A stretch of 64,000 nt of DNA from the NCBI RefSeq assembly GCF_029870285.1, contig NZ_JACSYA010000019.1:62001-126000 (forward strand), given 5' to 3'. Position 1 is the first letter of the stretch; every line of letters begins with the position of its first letter. Below the pieces are notes generated by a model. It did not search any database. It was not told the origin of the DNA and saw nothing but the letters and a program-made list of their open reading frames with translations. The DNA comes from Delftia sp. PS-11 (GTDB lineage Bacteria; Pseudomonadota; Gammaproteobacteria; Burkholderiales; Burkholderiaceae_C). Shown here piece after piece: positions 34,385-43,715 of this stretch. The translations under genes were made by a program, and so were the position numbers.

Positions 34385-36223
34385 TCAGCGGATCGTGCCA
34401 GGCAGCAGATGCCTCGACTCCTCCAGCTTGAAGCCCGCCACCGCCTCGGCCAGTTGCACGGCCTGCTGCTGCAGCGACTGGGCCGCTGCCGTGACCTCTT
34501 CCACCAGCGCGGCATTTTGCTGGGTGACCTGGTCCATCTGTCCGATGGCACCTCCCACCTCGGCGATGCCACGGCTTTGCTCCTGGCTGGCGTTGCTGAT
34601 TTCAGCCACCAGGGAGCTGAGCTTGCGCACGCCATCGACGGCCTGGTCAATGGTCGTGCCTGCATCGCGCACCAGACGGCTGCCCGCATCGATCTGGCCG
34701 ACGGAATCATCGATCAGCGCCTTGATTTCGCGGGCTGCCGTGGCGCTGCGCTGGGCCAGCGTGCGCACTTCGCTGGCGACCACCGCAAAGCCCCGACCCT
34801 GCTCACCGGCGCGCGCCGCCTCCACGGCTGCGTTCAGCGCCAGGATGTTGGTCTGAAAGGCGATGGAGTCGATCACACCGATGATGCTCTCGATTTTGCG
34901 TGCCGACGCTTCGATGCCACCCATGGTCTGCACGACCTGGCCCACGGCCTGACCGCCACGAGTTGCGATCTCCGAGGCGCTGCTGGCCAGCTCGTTGGCC
35001 TGGCGCGCATTGGCCGCGTTTTGCTGCACTGTCGCGGTGATCTGCTCCATGGCGGCGGCGGTCTGCTCCAGCGAGCTGGCCTGCTGCTCGGTGCGTGCCG
35101 AGAGGTCGCGGTTGCCGCCAGCAATCTCGGCGGAAGCCATGCGCACGGACTCCGATGTCTGGCGGATGCGGATCAGCACTGACGAGATCTTGTCCACGAA
35201 CTGGTTGAAGGCCTGGCCGATCTGGGCCAGTTCATCATGGCCGGCGGATGTGAGGCGCTGCGTCAGATCGCCTTCGCCCGAGGCGATGTTCTGCAGAGCA
35301 TCGCGTGCCACCGACAGGCGCTGCAGCATGTGGCGCAGAACCGCAGTCAACAGCAAGGCGGCGCCAATGACCGACAGCACGGTGATGATGACCGCCACCT
35401 GCAAAAGGGCGCTCACGGAGCCCGTGGCCTCGGCGCGGTCGATGACCACAGCCAGCGTCCAGGTCGTGCCATGCACCTTGGCGGCATAGACCATCTGCTC
35501 AGCTCCATCGATCGCAAGGCTGGCGTGCCCGCCCCGCTCTGCCAGGCGCTGCAGCAGGCTGGCTTCCAGTTCGGGCGCAATCGCGGTTGCAGGCTTGAGC
35601 GCCAGGTTGGCCTTATCGTAGGCCAGCAGACGGCCTTCACCATCGATCAGAAAGGCGAAGCTCTTGGACTGGGGCTTGATCTCGGCCACCTTCTTGGACA
35701 TGGAGCGCAGGAACACGTCTGTGCCCACGACAGCGTTTGGCGCACCTGCAGGCCCGGCGGCTTCCACGAAGCTGATGGTCAGCTCGCCCGTCGTGGCATC
35801 GATGTAGGCAGGTGTTACCGAGGGCTTGACTTCGCGCAGGCCCTGCTTGAACCAGTCGCGCTTGGTGCCATCGTAGTTGGGCGGCATCGGGTGAGCGAAC
35901 ACATGGCGCTTGTCCAGCTCCCTGTCCGCATAGACGAAGTAGGCATCATCGAATCCGCCTGCCTGCTTTGCAGCCAGGAGGAAAGGAATGGGCTCTTCGA
36001 GACCCACAGCGTTCTTGATCGAGCTGGTGATGCGCTGCTTGTCCTGCACCCAGTCGGCCAGGGCCTGGGCATGGGCAGCGGTCAGTTGCCCCGTAGTGAC
36101 ATCAATGTGCTCCAGCGTGCTGCTGCGGGCCATCCAGAACGTCACCGCAGACAGAGCAAGAAGTGCAGCCGCAGTGATGGCCACACAGATGAAGATGAGG
36201 CGTGCACGTAGGGTATGGATCAT
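34385..36223 (-). CDS. Methyl-accepting chemotaxis protein with dCache sensor
   Basis: Chemoreceptor of 612 aa. Its start [13 protein letters not shown] begins the first membrane helix (about residues 8-30). The periplasmic region (about 33-275) looks like a double Cache domain: [39 protein letters not shown] and, in the second half, [11 protein letters not shown] and [10 protein letters not shown] second membrane helix, HAMP and the signalling domain with [20 protein letters not shown] follow. dCache receptors usually bind amino acids or organic acids. No CheR-docking pentapeptide is present. An upstream ATG at 36334 would add a non-homologous extension. Confidence 0.93.
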   Translation of the reverse strand: MIHTLRARLIFICVAITAAALLALSAVTFWMARSSTLEHIDVTTGQLTAAHAQALADWVQDKQRITSSIKNAVGLEEPIPFLLAAKQAGGFDDAYFVYADRELDKRHVFAHPMPPNYDGTKRDWFKQGLREVKPSVTPAYIDATTGELTISFVEAAGPAGAPNAVVGTDVFLRSMSKKVAEIKPQSKSFAFLIDGEGRLLAYDKANLALKPATAIAPELEASLLQRLAERGGHASLAIDGAEQMVYAAKVHGTTWTLAVVIDRAEATGSVSALLQVAVIITVLSVIGAALLLTAVLRHMLQRLSVARDALQNIASGEGDLTQRLTSAGHDELAQIGQAFNQFVDKISSVLIRIRQTSESVRMASAEIAGGNRDLSARTEQQASSLEQTAAAMEQITATVQQNAANARQANELASSASEIATRGGQAVGQVVQTMGGIEASARKIESIIGVIDSIAFQTNILALNAAVEAARAGEQGRGFAVVASEVRTLAQRSATAAREIKALIDDSVGQIDAGSRLVRDAGTTIDQAVDGVRKLSSLVAEISNASQEQSRGIAEVGGAIGQMDQVTQQNAALVEEVTAAAQSLQQQAVQLAEAVAGFKLEESRHLLPGTIR

Positions 36224-36907
36224 GGTGCGTGGGCTCGTACGGTGTATAGGACTAGTCTTACAGACTACTCTCAAGCCTACACGGAACCAACCCCCAGCCA
36301 TCGCAAAAAGAGCATGGCGTATGCCCGACAACACAGTATTTCACAAGGGAAAACCCTTAAATTCACCCCTTTTCAGCCACAAGTTGCTCAAAAATTGATT
36401 ACTTAGCATGTAAACCATATCGGATACGGGTTTTCCATGGGGTTGACAGATTTTTGTCAGCCTCCAGGAAACATGTCCAGCATCATGCTATAGTATCAAT
36501 TTGTAATACAAACGTGCTTGCGCTCCCCCATGCAAGTGCTTTTGCCGCAAACGAGAGGCCCCTGCCGCCAGGGGCCTGCCGTTTGCGCCGCGCGCCCTGT
36601 GTTTTCCCTCCCTCATATTTTTGGGGCGCATCATGCGGCTTTTTCTTTCCATCACGGTGCGCACATCCGTGGATTGCACACCGCCTGCTGCGCGGTGACA
36701 GCCCACGGCAATGCCTTCTGCGCAAAGTCCGTGGCACACCGGCACCAGCCCGTTTCTGCAGCACACCACTCTGCGGCAGGCAGCACGCCTGGCACTGGCA
36801 ACTTCCTGAAGCCTTCATCCGAACGCACAGGGAATTGCAAAAAATGTTTCACCTTGACACAAATTGGCCGATAACAAGACAGGCCAATCATGCAAGGGAG
36901 GAGAGAC
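36224..36907 (+). other. 684-bp intergenic region with a long hairpin
   Basis: No convincing protein gene; open frames here have poor codon character. Features seen: an extended -10-like TGCTATAGT at 36486-36494; a TGACA/TGTCA pair at 36444-36459; and a long interrupted hairpin at 36547-36586 in which GCAAACG pairs with CGTTTGC and AGGCCCCTG pairs with CAGGGGCCT around a CCGC loop. The hairpin could belong to a small RNA or to a structured leader. Confidence 0.45.
36848..36874 (+). promoter_or_regulatory. Putative FliA (sigma-28) promoter for the 58-aa protein
   Basis: A perfect GCCGATAA (36867-36874), the -10 octamer of flagellar/chemotaxis sigma-28 promoters, lies 33 bp before the start codon. 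At the expected 11-bp spacing the -35 region is TTCACCTT, a weak match to TAAAGTTT. The chemoreceptor neighbours make flagellar-class regulation plausible. Confidence 0.4.
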
Positions 36908-37084
36908 ATGAGGCACTGCATCATCAAGGTGGGTGGGGCACGCTATACGGCACTGTTTCCCAGTACCTGCGCAGCCGTCGCCGATGCGATGGCACGCTTT
37001 CCCGGCGCGACAAAAATCAGTGTCCGCATCGTCTCCCCACAGCATTCACCACTGCCGGAACTGGCAGTGCGCGCAGCGGCCTGA
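36908..37084 (+). CDS. Small protein of unknown function (58 aa)
   Basis: Starts MRHCIIKVGGARYTALFP after a strong GGGAGGAG ribosome site 7-8 bp upstream, which is why ATG 36908 is preferred over the upstream in-frame ATG. The 58-aa product has no signal peptide or membrane helix. It alternates beta-like stretches (CIIKVGGARYTALF and KISVRIVSP) around an Ala-rich helix (CAAVADAMARF). I do not recognise the family. It lies between chemoreceptor genes and the H-NS-family gene, with a sigma-28-like box upstream. Confidence 0.6.
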   Translation: MRHCIIKVGGARYTALFPSTCAAVADAMARFPGATKISVRIVSPQHSPLPELAVRAAA

Positions 37085-37242
37085 TCCGCCGCGCCCGAAG
37101 CGGCGCACTGCTGCGCTGCAGGGGTTTGTCAATGCACAGTGCACTGTACCCAGGGCGCATCAGCAACGGGCAGTACAGACTCACTTTGCAATATATCCAT
37201 CAAAAATCCATTATATTTGGAGATCACTATTGATTGATATTT

Positions 37243-37530
37243 ATGACCATCGACTACAAAACCCTTCTGCAGCAAAAAGCCGAGCTGGAGGCTCAGATCG
37301 CTGCCGTGCTCAAGCACGAGAAGACTGATGCGATTGCCAGGGCACGCGCTCTCGTCGAGCAATACGAACTGACCGAGGCAGAGGTCTTCCCCTCCGGCAA
37401 GCAGCGTGCCGCTCAGCGCAATGTGGGCGTGCCCAAGTACCGTGATCCGGCCACTGGCGCTACCTGGACAGGCCGCGGCAAGCAGCCCCGCTGGATTGAA
37501 GGCAAGGACCGCACTGCCTTCGTGATATGA
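37243..37530 (+). CDS. H-NS family nucleoid-associated protein
   Basis: A 95-aa DNA-binding protein. It has an N-terminal oligomerising coiled coil (about residues 5-45, LLQQKAELEAQIAAVLKHE) and the C-terminal H-NS DNA-binding core PKYRDPATGATWTGRGKQPRW, whose TGRGKQP loop contacts AT-rich minor grooves. The upstream 70 bp are AT-rich. A TTG at 37234 (adding MIF) is better spaced from the GGAG at 37219 than the ATG at 37243, so the true start may be TTG. Expected to silence AT-rich or foreign DNA. Confidence 0.92.
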   Translation: MTIDYKTLLQQKAELEAQIAAVLKHEKTDAIARARALVEQYELTEAEVFPSGKQRAAQRNVGVPKYRDPATGATWTGRGKQPRWIEGKDRTAFVI

Positions 37531-37574
37531 GGCCGGTGCGGCAAACGCCATGCCGCAAAACCATCGCCGATTGC

Positions 37575-37603
37575 GACAAAGCCCGCTTCACGCGGGCTTT
37601 GTC
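37575..37603. terminator. Bidirectional terminator between the H-NS gene and a chemoreceptor
   Basis: A perfect 12-bp stem GACAAAGCCCGC / GCGGGCTTTGTC with a 5-nt loop sits between two convergent genes. Its A- and T-containing arm ends can serve both strands. Confidence 0.8.
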
Positions 37604-37634
37604 GTAGGCGCATGGGCGTCTGGAGCAGTCCGAA

Positions 37635-39200
37635 TCAGCGAATGGCCCGCGCCATGTCACCCACCTTGAAGACAGACACCAGGGACGACAGGCGCTGCGC
37701 CTGATCGCTGAGGGCGGAGGCGGCGGCAGCGGACTCTTCCACCAATGCGGCATTTTGCTGGGTCATCTGGTCCAGGTGGGTCACCGCCTGATTGACCTGG
37801 CCAATGCCATCGCGCTGCTCCGTGGACGATGCCGTGATCTCTCCAATCATGTCGGAGACCTTGCGCACGCTGCCCACGATGTCGTCCATCACCTGGCCCG
37901 CCTGCTCGACCTGGGCCGAGCCTTCCTGGGCCGCATCGACCGAAGTGCCGATCAGGCCCTTGATTTCCTTTGCCGCCTCGGCGCTGCGGTGTGCCAGCGC
38001 TCGCACTTCGCCGGCGACCACGGCAAAGCCCCTGCCCTGCTCACCAGCGCGCGCTGCTTCCACAGCTGCATTCAGCGCCAGGATATTGGTCTGGAAGGCG
38101 ATGGAGTCGATCACGCCGATGATGTCGCTGATGCGGCGTGCGCTGTCACCGATGCGGCTCATGCTGGCGACCACGTTGGCCACCACGGCACCGCCACGCT
38201 CTGCCGCCTGGGCCGCGCTGCCCGCCAGGTGGTTGGCCTGGCGCGCGGTATCGGCAGCCTGGTTCAGCGTGGCAGTGAGCTGCTCCATGCTGGCAGCGGT
38301 CTCCTGCAGGTTGGCCGCTGCCTGCTCGGTGCGGGCAGACAGATTATGGTTGCCCGAGGCGATTTCCACGGATGCGGTGGAAATCGAGTGCACGCTGTCA
38401 CGCACATCGCTCACAAGCCCTCTCAGGCGAGCAGCCATGCCGGACACTGAGCGCAGCAGATGGCCGAATTCATCCTGGCGGCTGTCGTTGGACACCACGG
38501 TCAGGTCGCCCTGGGCAATCGCATCGGTCAATTGCACCGCTTTTTCCAGCGGCTGCGCAATGGCCCGGGTCAGCACGAAGGCCAGCGCCAGCCCCACCAG
38601 CAGTACAGCGGCCTGCGCGCCCCAGGCCCAGCGGATCGTGCTCTCGCGCTGGGCCAGATTGGCCTCACGCGCCGCATCGCCCTGGCTGCGCTGCAGCTGC
38701 ACGAAGGCTTCGAGCGAATCCACGTAGCGCGTGATGGCAGCAATGTACTGCTGCTGAACAAAGTCCCTGAAGGCATTCACATCACCGGAGAGCTTGATGG
38801 CACGGGCCTTTTTATTGAGCTCCAGCACCTCGGTGCGGATGGTGGCAATGCGCTGCAGCGCCGCCTTGTCCGCATCGCCCTGGGCGAGCTTGACGACCTG
38901 GGCCTGGATTTCTGAAATCTGTCCGGAGCCTGCCTTGACGCGGCCATCGAGCAGCTGCGTCAACTCCTGATCCGTGCTCGCATTGCTGGCGAGAACCCGC
39001 TCTCCCACCGTCTGCGTGATGCCCTTCCACTGAATCGCTAGGCTGATACGGTGGTCGAAATCAGCCATGATGCGCTCGCCATCCTGAACGGCATGTGCCA
39101 CTGCATACTGCGCCCACAGCGAAACCGCCAGCATCATGGCCAGCAACCCACCCAAGGCGCACCATAGCTTGGTGGACACCTTCCACTGATCAAATTTCAT
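37635..39200 (-). CDS. Methyl-accepting chemotaxis protein (Tar-like four-helix sensor)
   Basis: Chemoreceptor of 521 aa starting MKFDQWKVSTKLW. A membrane helix (about residues 13-33), a helical periplasmic domain (about 34-190) with conserved-looking Arg and Thr near the dimer face, a second helix (about 193-212, AAVLLVGLALAFVL), HAMP, and the signalling domain with [20 protein letters not shown] are visible. The C-terminus (DMARAIR) lacks the CheR-docking pentapeptide. The periplasmic fold resembles 4HB_MCP; the ligand is unknown. Confidence 0.93.
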   Translation of the reverse strand: MKFDQWKVSTKLWCALGGLLAMMLAVSLWAQYAVAHAVQDGERIMADFDHRISLAIQWKGITQTVGERVLASNASTDQELTQLLDGRVKAGSGQISEIQAQVVKLAQGDADKAALQRIATIRTEVLELNKKARAIKLSGDVNAFRDFVQQQYIAAITRYVDSLEAFVQLQRSQGDAAREANLAQRESTIRWAWGAQAAVLLVGLALAFVLTRAIAQPLEKAVQLTDAIAQGDLTVVSNDSRQDEFGHLLRSVSGMAARLRGLVSDVRDSVHSISTASVEIASGNHNLSARTEQAAANLQETAASMEQLTATLNQAADTARQANHLAGSAAQAAERGGAVVANVVASMSRIGDSARRISDIIGVIDSIAFQTNILALNAAVEAARAGEQGRGFAVVAGEVRALAHRSAEAAKEIKGLIGTSVDAAQEGSAQVEQAGQVMDDIVGSVRKVSDMIGEITASSTEQRDGIGQVNQAVTHLDQMTQQNAALVEESAAAASALSDQAQRLSSLVSVFKVGDMARAIR

Positions 39201-39380
39201 TCGTAGCACTTTCGTTGGAAAACCAGATGGCAGACACGGCTGCGTTGTTCTCCGCCATGCCGTGCCTATGAAAAAGAGACCTTCTGATTTTCGTCAACTC
39301 ATGCTTTTTCTTGAGCCTGTCTTTTAGTGAAACAGGGTCTTAATTTACAGTGAACACACTGCAATCCACCTGTGCCGCAC

Positions 39381-39758
39381 TCAGGCCAGATCCCTGGCCA
39401 CGAGATCGGCGATGCCGGCCCACTCCTGATCGGTGAACAGGCGCGAGCGGGTATGGAAGGCCTTGCCCGTGTCGCATTCCAGCGAAAAGGTTCCGCCCTG
39501 CCCCTCAATGACATCAACAATCAGCTGGGTGTGCTTCCAGTAGGCGTACTGGGATTTGCCTATGTAAAAAGGCGCTCCGCCCACATGCCCCAGCAGCACA
39601 TCCTGGGCGCCGATGGTCAGATCGGTGGGCAGGTAGCAGTTGGCGGCGCTGTTGTCGCAGCAGCCCCCCGACTGATGGAACATCACAGGGCCATGGCGGC
39701 CCTGCAACTCGGCGATCAGCGCCAGCGCGGCAGGCGTGGCAATCACTCTTTCGACCAT
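39381..39758 (-). CDS. DUF779 domain protein associated with aldehyde dehydrogenase
   Basis: A 125-aa cytoplasmic protein: MVERVIATPAALALI, then the DUF779 core with HQSGGCCDNSAANCYL, a cysteine-rich motif that may bind metal, and YWKHTQLIVDV. Family members are commonly encoded next to acetaldehyde or long-chain aldehyde dehydrogenases, as here (61 bp downstream). The molecular role is not established. It is last in the two-gene minus-strand unit with the dehydrogenase. Confidence 0.88.
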   Translation of the reverse strand: MVERVIATPAALALIAELQGRHGPVMFHQSGGCCDNSAANCYLPTDLTIGAQDVLLGHVGGAPFYIGKSQYAYWKHTQLIVDVIEGQGGTFSLECDTGKAFHTRSRLFTDQEWAGIADLVARDLA

Positions 39759-39819
39759 GGCATGCTCCCTGGCGGCGCGGGCAGCTGTGCACTGCCTGCC
39801 CGCGCCGCAATGCGGTGGA

Positions 39820-41343
39820 TCAGAAGAAGCCCAGCTTGTTTTCGCTGTAGCTGACCAGCAGGTTCTTGGTCTGCTGGTAGTGGTCCAGCATCATCTTGTG
39901 GGTTTCACGGCCGATGCCCGACTCCTTGTAGCCGCCAAAGGCTGCATGCGCGGGATAGGCGTGGTAGCAGTTGGTCCACACGCGTCCGGCCTTGATGGCG
40001 CGGCCCATGCGGTAGGCCACGTTGCCGTTGCGGCTCCACACGCCTGCGCCCAGGCCGTAGAGCGTGTCGTTGGCAATCGCCAGCGCCTCGGCCTCGTCCT
40101 TGAAGGTGGTCACGGCCAGCACGGGACCGAAGATTTCCTCCTGGAAGATGCGCATCTTGTTGTGGCCCTTGAACAGGGTGGGCTGCACGTAGTAGCCGCC
40201 TTCCAGGTCGCCGCCCAGATGGGCCTGCCCGCCACCGGCCAGCACCTCGGCACCCTCTTGCTTGCCCAGATCCAGATAGGACAGGATCTTGGTCAGTTGC
40301 TCCTTGGATGCCTGCGCGCCCATCATGCTGTCCGTGTCCAGCGGGTTGGCATGCTTGATGGCAGCCACACGCTGCAGGACACGCTCCATGAAGCGGTCAT
40401 AGATGCTCTCCTGGATCAGCGCGCGGCTGGGGCAGGTGCAGACCTCGCCCTGGTTGAAGGCAAACAGCACCAGGCCCTCAATGGCCTTGTCCAGGAAGGC
40501 ATCGTCCTTGTCCATCACGTCGGCAAAGAAGATGTTGGGCGACTTGCCGCCCAGCTCCAGCGTGGCGGGAATCAGGTTGTTGGCGGCCGCCTGGGCGATC
40601 ACGCGCCCCGTAGAGGTCGAGCCGGTGAAGGCGATCTTGGCGATGCGCTTGCTGGTCGCCAGCGGCATGCCAGCCTCGCGGCCATAGCCGTTGACCACGT
40701 TGAGCACGCCGGGCGGCAGCAGGTCTGCAATCAGCTCGACCAGGATCAGGATGCTGATGGGCGTGGACTCGGCGGGCTTGAGCACCACGCAGTTGCCGGC
40801 GCCCAGCGCGGGGGCCAGCTTCCAGGCGGCCATCAGAATGGGGAAATTCCAGGGGATGATCTGGCCGACCACGCCCAGCGGCTCCTGGATGTGATAGGCC
40901 ACCGTGGTCTCGTCGATATGGCTCAGTGCGCCTTCCTGGGCACGTACACAGCCCGCAAAGTAGCGGAAGTGGTCCACGGTCAGCGGAATATCTGCGTTGA
41001 GCGTCTCGCGGATGGCCTTGCCGTTGTCCACGGTTTCGGCATAGGCCAGCGTCTCCAGATGGGCCTCGATGCGGTCGGCGATCTTCAGCAGGATGTTGGC
41101 GCGCTCGGCTGCGCTGGTCTTGCCCCAGGCGTCGCTGGCCGCATGGGCGGCGTCCAGCGCCAGCTCGATGTCCTCGGCCGTGGAGCGTGCAGCACGCGTG
41201 TACACCTTGCCGCTGATGGGGGTGAGCACATCGAAATACTGGCCCTTGACAGGCGGCACGAACTTGCCGCCGATGAAGTTGTCGTACTGGGCCTTGTAGG
41301 CGATCTTGGCGCCTTCGGCGCCGGGTGCTGCGTAAACGGTCAT
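39820..41343 (-). CDS. NAD-dependent aldehyde dehydrogenase (acetaldehyde dehydrogenase type)
   Basis: Oxidises short aldehydes such as acetaldehyde to acids. The 507-aa product ([13 protein letters not shown]) has the cofactor motif [13 protein letters not shown], the general base in LELGGKSPN, the catalytic cysteine in [11 protein letters not shown] (Cys-Thr-Cys arrangement of the ExaC/AldB type) and the C-terminal [12 protein letters not shown] motif. It is transcribed divergently from a sigma-54 activator and has a sigma-54-like promoter upstream, the arrangement of inducible alcohol or acetoin catabolic dehydrogenases. DUF779 follows. Confidence 0.93.
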   Translation of the reverse strand: MTVYAAPGAEGAKIAYKAQYDNFIGGKFVPPVKGQYFDVLTPISGKVYTRAARSTAEDIELALDAAHAASDAWGKTSAAERANILLKIADRIEAHLETLAYAETVDNGKAIRETLNADIPLTVDHFRYFAGCVRAQEGALSHIDETTVAYHIQEPLGVVGQIIPWNFPILMAAWKLAPALGAGNCVVLKPAESTPISILILVELIADLLPPGVLNVVNGYGREAGMPLATSKRIAKIAFTGSTSTGRVIAQAAANNLIPATLELGGKSPNIFFADVMDKDDAFLDKAIEGLVLFAFNQGEVCTCPSRALIQESIYDRFMERVLQRVAAIKHANPLDTDSMMGAQASKEQLTKILSYLDLGKQEGAEVLAGGGQAHLGGDLEGGYYVQPTLFKGHNKMRIFQEEIFGPVLAVTTFKDEAEALAIANDTLYGLGAGVWSRNGNVAYRMGRAIKAGRVWTNCYHAYPAHAAFGGYKESGIGRETHKMMLDHYQQTKNLLVSYSENKLGFF

Positions 41344-41406
41344 GTGTCTGTCTCCAATGGGTGTTGTGCACATCCAGAACCACACAGGCTGGATGCCATG
41401 CAACAT

Positions 41407-41421
41407 TCAAAAAGCGTGCCA
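41407..41421 (-). promoter_or_regulatory. Putative sigma-54 promoter of the aldehyde dehydrogenase gene
   Basis: Read on the minus strand TGGCACGCTTTTTGAA gives a perfect -24 box TGGCACG and, at the right spacing, a -12 box TTGAA in place of TTGCA. It lies 64 bp upstream of the start codon, divergent from a sigma-54 activator gene. Possible activator half-sites GTGAGACAACTGTCAC lie at 41507-41522. Confidence 0.5.
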
Positions 41422-41628
41422 GCCTTCGGGGCGGCGCAAGTGCCTGATTCCACGGGAGTGCCGTGCGCAGCGCGGCGGCTGGTGTCACGGCATGCAACGC
41501 TCCACGGTGAGACAACTGTCACGAAATGGAACAGTCGGCATGCCGGCGGGGTCTTCAGGATTGCCCTGGACCCGGCCACCGTCCATACTGGACCGCAAGG
41601 GCGCAGCGACGCCCGAGCAGGAGACCGC

Positions 41629-43566
41629 ATGCATTCCTCTTCAGTTCCCTTGAGCCTGCGCCAGGCCCGCCAGCACCTTCTGGAATTCGGCCATTGCCCC
41701 AGCGGGCTGCTGGACGACCGCCTGGCACGCTCCTGGCAGCGCAGCGCCGACCTGGGACTGCGGCCCACGGGCCGCCTGGCCGCGCCGGACAATCTGGAGC
41801 AGCATGCCCTGCACATGCTGCGCAGCCGCCACCAGCAGTTGCTCGCGCATTCGCGCCCCATCATGGAGTATCTGTTCGACCAGGTGCGTGACAGCCAGAG
41901 CGTGGTCGTGCTGTCCGGCCCCTGCGGCACCCTGGTGGACACCTGCGGCGACCCCTACTTCCTGGACAAGGCCGGGCGCGTGGCGCTGACCAGCGGCGCC
42001 TGCTGGCACGAGGCCCAGCGTGGCACGAATGCCATCGGCACGGCACTGGCGGAGATGGCGCCCCTGCGCGTTCAGGGCGCGGAGCATTTCCTGGAGCGCA
42101 ACGGCTTTCTGACCTGCTCGGCAGCGCCCATCCTGTCGGGGACCGGTCAGTTGCTGGGCATCCTGGACATCTCCTGCGAGCAGGGCCGGGGCAGCATGCA
42201 CACGCTGGGGCTGGTGAGCACGGCCGCGCACATGATCGAGAACCGGCTGCTGTCCTGCGACAGCCAGGGCTGCATGCGGCTGCATCTGCACACCCACCCG
42301 CAAGGGCTGGGCACGGTGGCGGAAGCCATCGTGCAGATTTCAGGGGATGGCTGGATCGTGGGAGCCAACCGCAGCGCGCTGTCGCTGCTGCGCCTGGGCA
42401 CCGCCCAGATAGGCAGCGTGGCGCTGGAGCAGGTACTGGACTGCGGCATGGAACAGCTGCTGTCCCGGCACCGGCTCAGGCCGGACCTTGCGCAGGCGCT
42501 CAGGCGCCATGACGGCACGGCGCTGTTCGGCCGGCTCGTGCCCGACCGCCGCACCGTCCGGCCTGCAGCGGGCGTGGCCCCTGCACCGGCTGTGCAGGAT
42601 GCGCTGCAGCGGCTGGACACGGGCGACGCCCGCTGGCGCACGGCAGCGGCCAAGGCCCGGCGTGTGCTGGACAAGCCGATACCGCTGCTCATCCAGGGCG
42701 AGTCCGGTGTGGGCAAGGAGTGGTTTGCCCGCGCAGCCCATGACAGCGGTCCCCGGCGCGCAGGGCGTTTTGTGGCCATCAACTGCGCGGCCATCCCCGA
42801 GCCGCTGATCGAGTCCGAGCTGTTCGGCTACCTGCCCGGTGCCTTCACGGGAGGACGGCGCGAAGGCCGCCAGGGCCTGCTGCGCGAAGCCGATGGCGGC
42901 ACACTGTTCCTCGACGAAATCGGCGATATGCCGCTGGCGCTGCAGGCACGGCTGCTGCGGGTGCTGCAGGAAAGGCAGGTCGTGCCCCTGGGCGGGGGCG
43001 AGCCCGTGGCCGTGGACTTTGCGCTGATCTGCGCCTCCAACCGCGCGCTGGAGCAGGAGGTCGATCAGGGGCGCTTTCGCGCCGATCTCTACTACCGCAT
43101 CAACGGCCTGGCCGTGGCACTGCCGCCGCTGCGCGAGCGCACGGACCTGGAAGCACTGTGCGCCCGCATCCTGGAAGGCATTGCGCCGCAGCACCCGCCC
43201 CATCTGGACGCAGCCCTGCTGGCGCAGTTCGCCGCCTACCGCTGGCCCGGCAACCTGCGCCAGTGCGCCAGCGTGCTGCGCACGGCATGCGCCATGCTCG
43301 ACCCTGGGGACGACCGCATCGAGTGGCAACATTTGCCCGATGACTTTCAGGCACAGCTGCAAAAAAGCACGCGCATGCCTCCTGCCCCCCAGCCCGATCG
43401 GCCAGCGCAGAACCTGGACGAACTGTCCCGCGCGGCCATACGCCAGGCCCTGGAAAACTGCCGGGGCAATATCAGCCAGGCTGCACGCATGCTGGGCATC
43501 AGCCGCCAGACGCTGTACCGCAAGCTGGCCAGTGAAAGCACACCGGGCCGACAGGCACGTGGGTGA
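41629..43566 (+). CDS. Sigma-54-dependent transcriptional activator (AcoR family)
   Basis: A 645-aa enhancer-binding protein: an N-terminal GAF-like sensory region (about residues 60-210), a PAS-like segment near 225-260, an AAA+ domain with Walker A GESGVGKE, the sigma-54 contact loop GAFTGG and Walker B LFLDEIGDM, and a C-terminal Fis-type helix-turn-helix (NISQAARMLGISRQTLYRKL). The ATG at 41629 has an AGGAG site; the open frame upstream is antisense to the dehydrogenase. It probably activates that divergent gene in response to an aldehyde, alcohol or acetoin. Confidence 0.94.
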   Translation: MHSSSVPLSLRQARQHLLEFGHCPSGLLDDRLARSWQRSADLGLRPTGRLAAPDNLEQHALHMLRSRHQQLLAHSRPIMEYLFDQVRDSQSVVVLSGPCGTLVDTCGDPYFLDKAGRVALTSGACWHEAQRGTNAIGTALAEMAPLRVQGAEHFLERNGFLTCSAAPILSGTGQLLGILDISCEQGRGSMHTLGLVSTAAHMIENRLLSCDSQGCMRLHLHTHPQGLGTVAEAIVQISGDGWIVGANRSALSLLRLGTAQIGSVALEQVLDCGMEQLLSRHRLRPDLAQALRRHDGTALFGRLVPDRRTVRPAAGVAPAPAVQDALQRLDTGDARWRTAAAKARRVLDKPIPLLIQGESGVGKEWFARAAHDSGPRRAGRFVAINCAAIPEPLIESELFGYLPGAFTGGRREGRQGLLREADGGTLFLDEIGDMPLALQARLLRVLQERQVVPLGGGEPVAVDFALICASNRALEQEVDQGRFRADLYYRINGLAVALPPLRERTDLEALCARILEGIAPQHPPHLDAALLAQFAAYRWPGNLRQCASVLRTACAMLDPGDDRIEWQHLPDDFQAQLQKSTRMPPAPQPDRPAQNLDELSRAAIRQALENCRGNISQAARMLGISRQTLYRKLASESTPGRQARG

Positions 43567-43715
43567 TTGAGTACCGCCAGGCATTTGATAGCGCTGCGTG
43601 CGTACCGAATATCTGCCGCCTGGACTGGGGCTACCGATGAAGCAGGCATGGGCATCGGGACAGATGCCACGCACAATCGCACTGTCTTTGCGCCTGTTCA
43701 ACGAGATCGCACACG

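Noticed and set aside
36443..36494. TTGACA (36443) with TATAGT (36489) as a sigma-70 pair
   Set aside because: The spacing is 40 bp, far from the usual 16-18; only the extended -10 box remains a candidate.
36454..37233. 259-aa open frame in the intergenic region
   Set aside because: It lacks a ribosome site and coding composition and overlaps the better supported 58-aa gene in another frame.
39736..41628. Long N-terminal extension of the sigma-54 activator frame
   Set aside because: This part is antisense to the aldehyde dehydrogenase; the activator starts at 41629 behind an AGGAG site.
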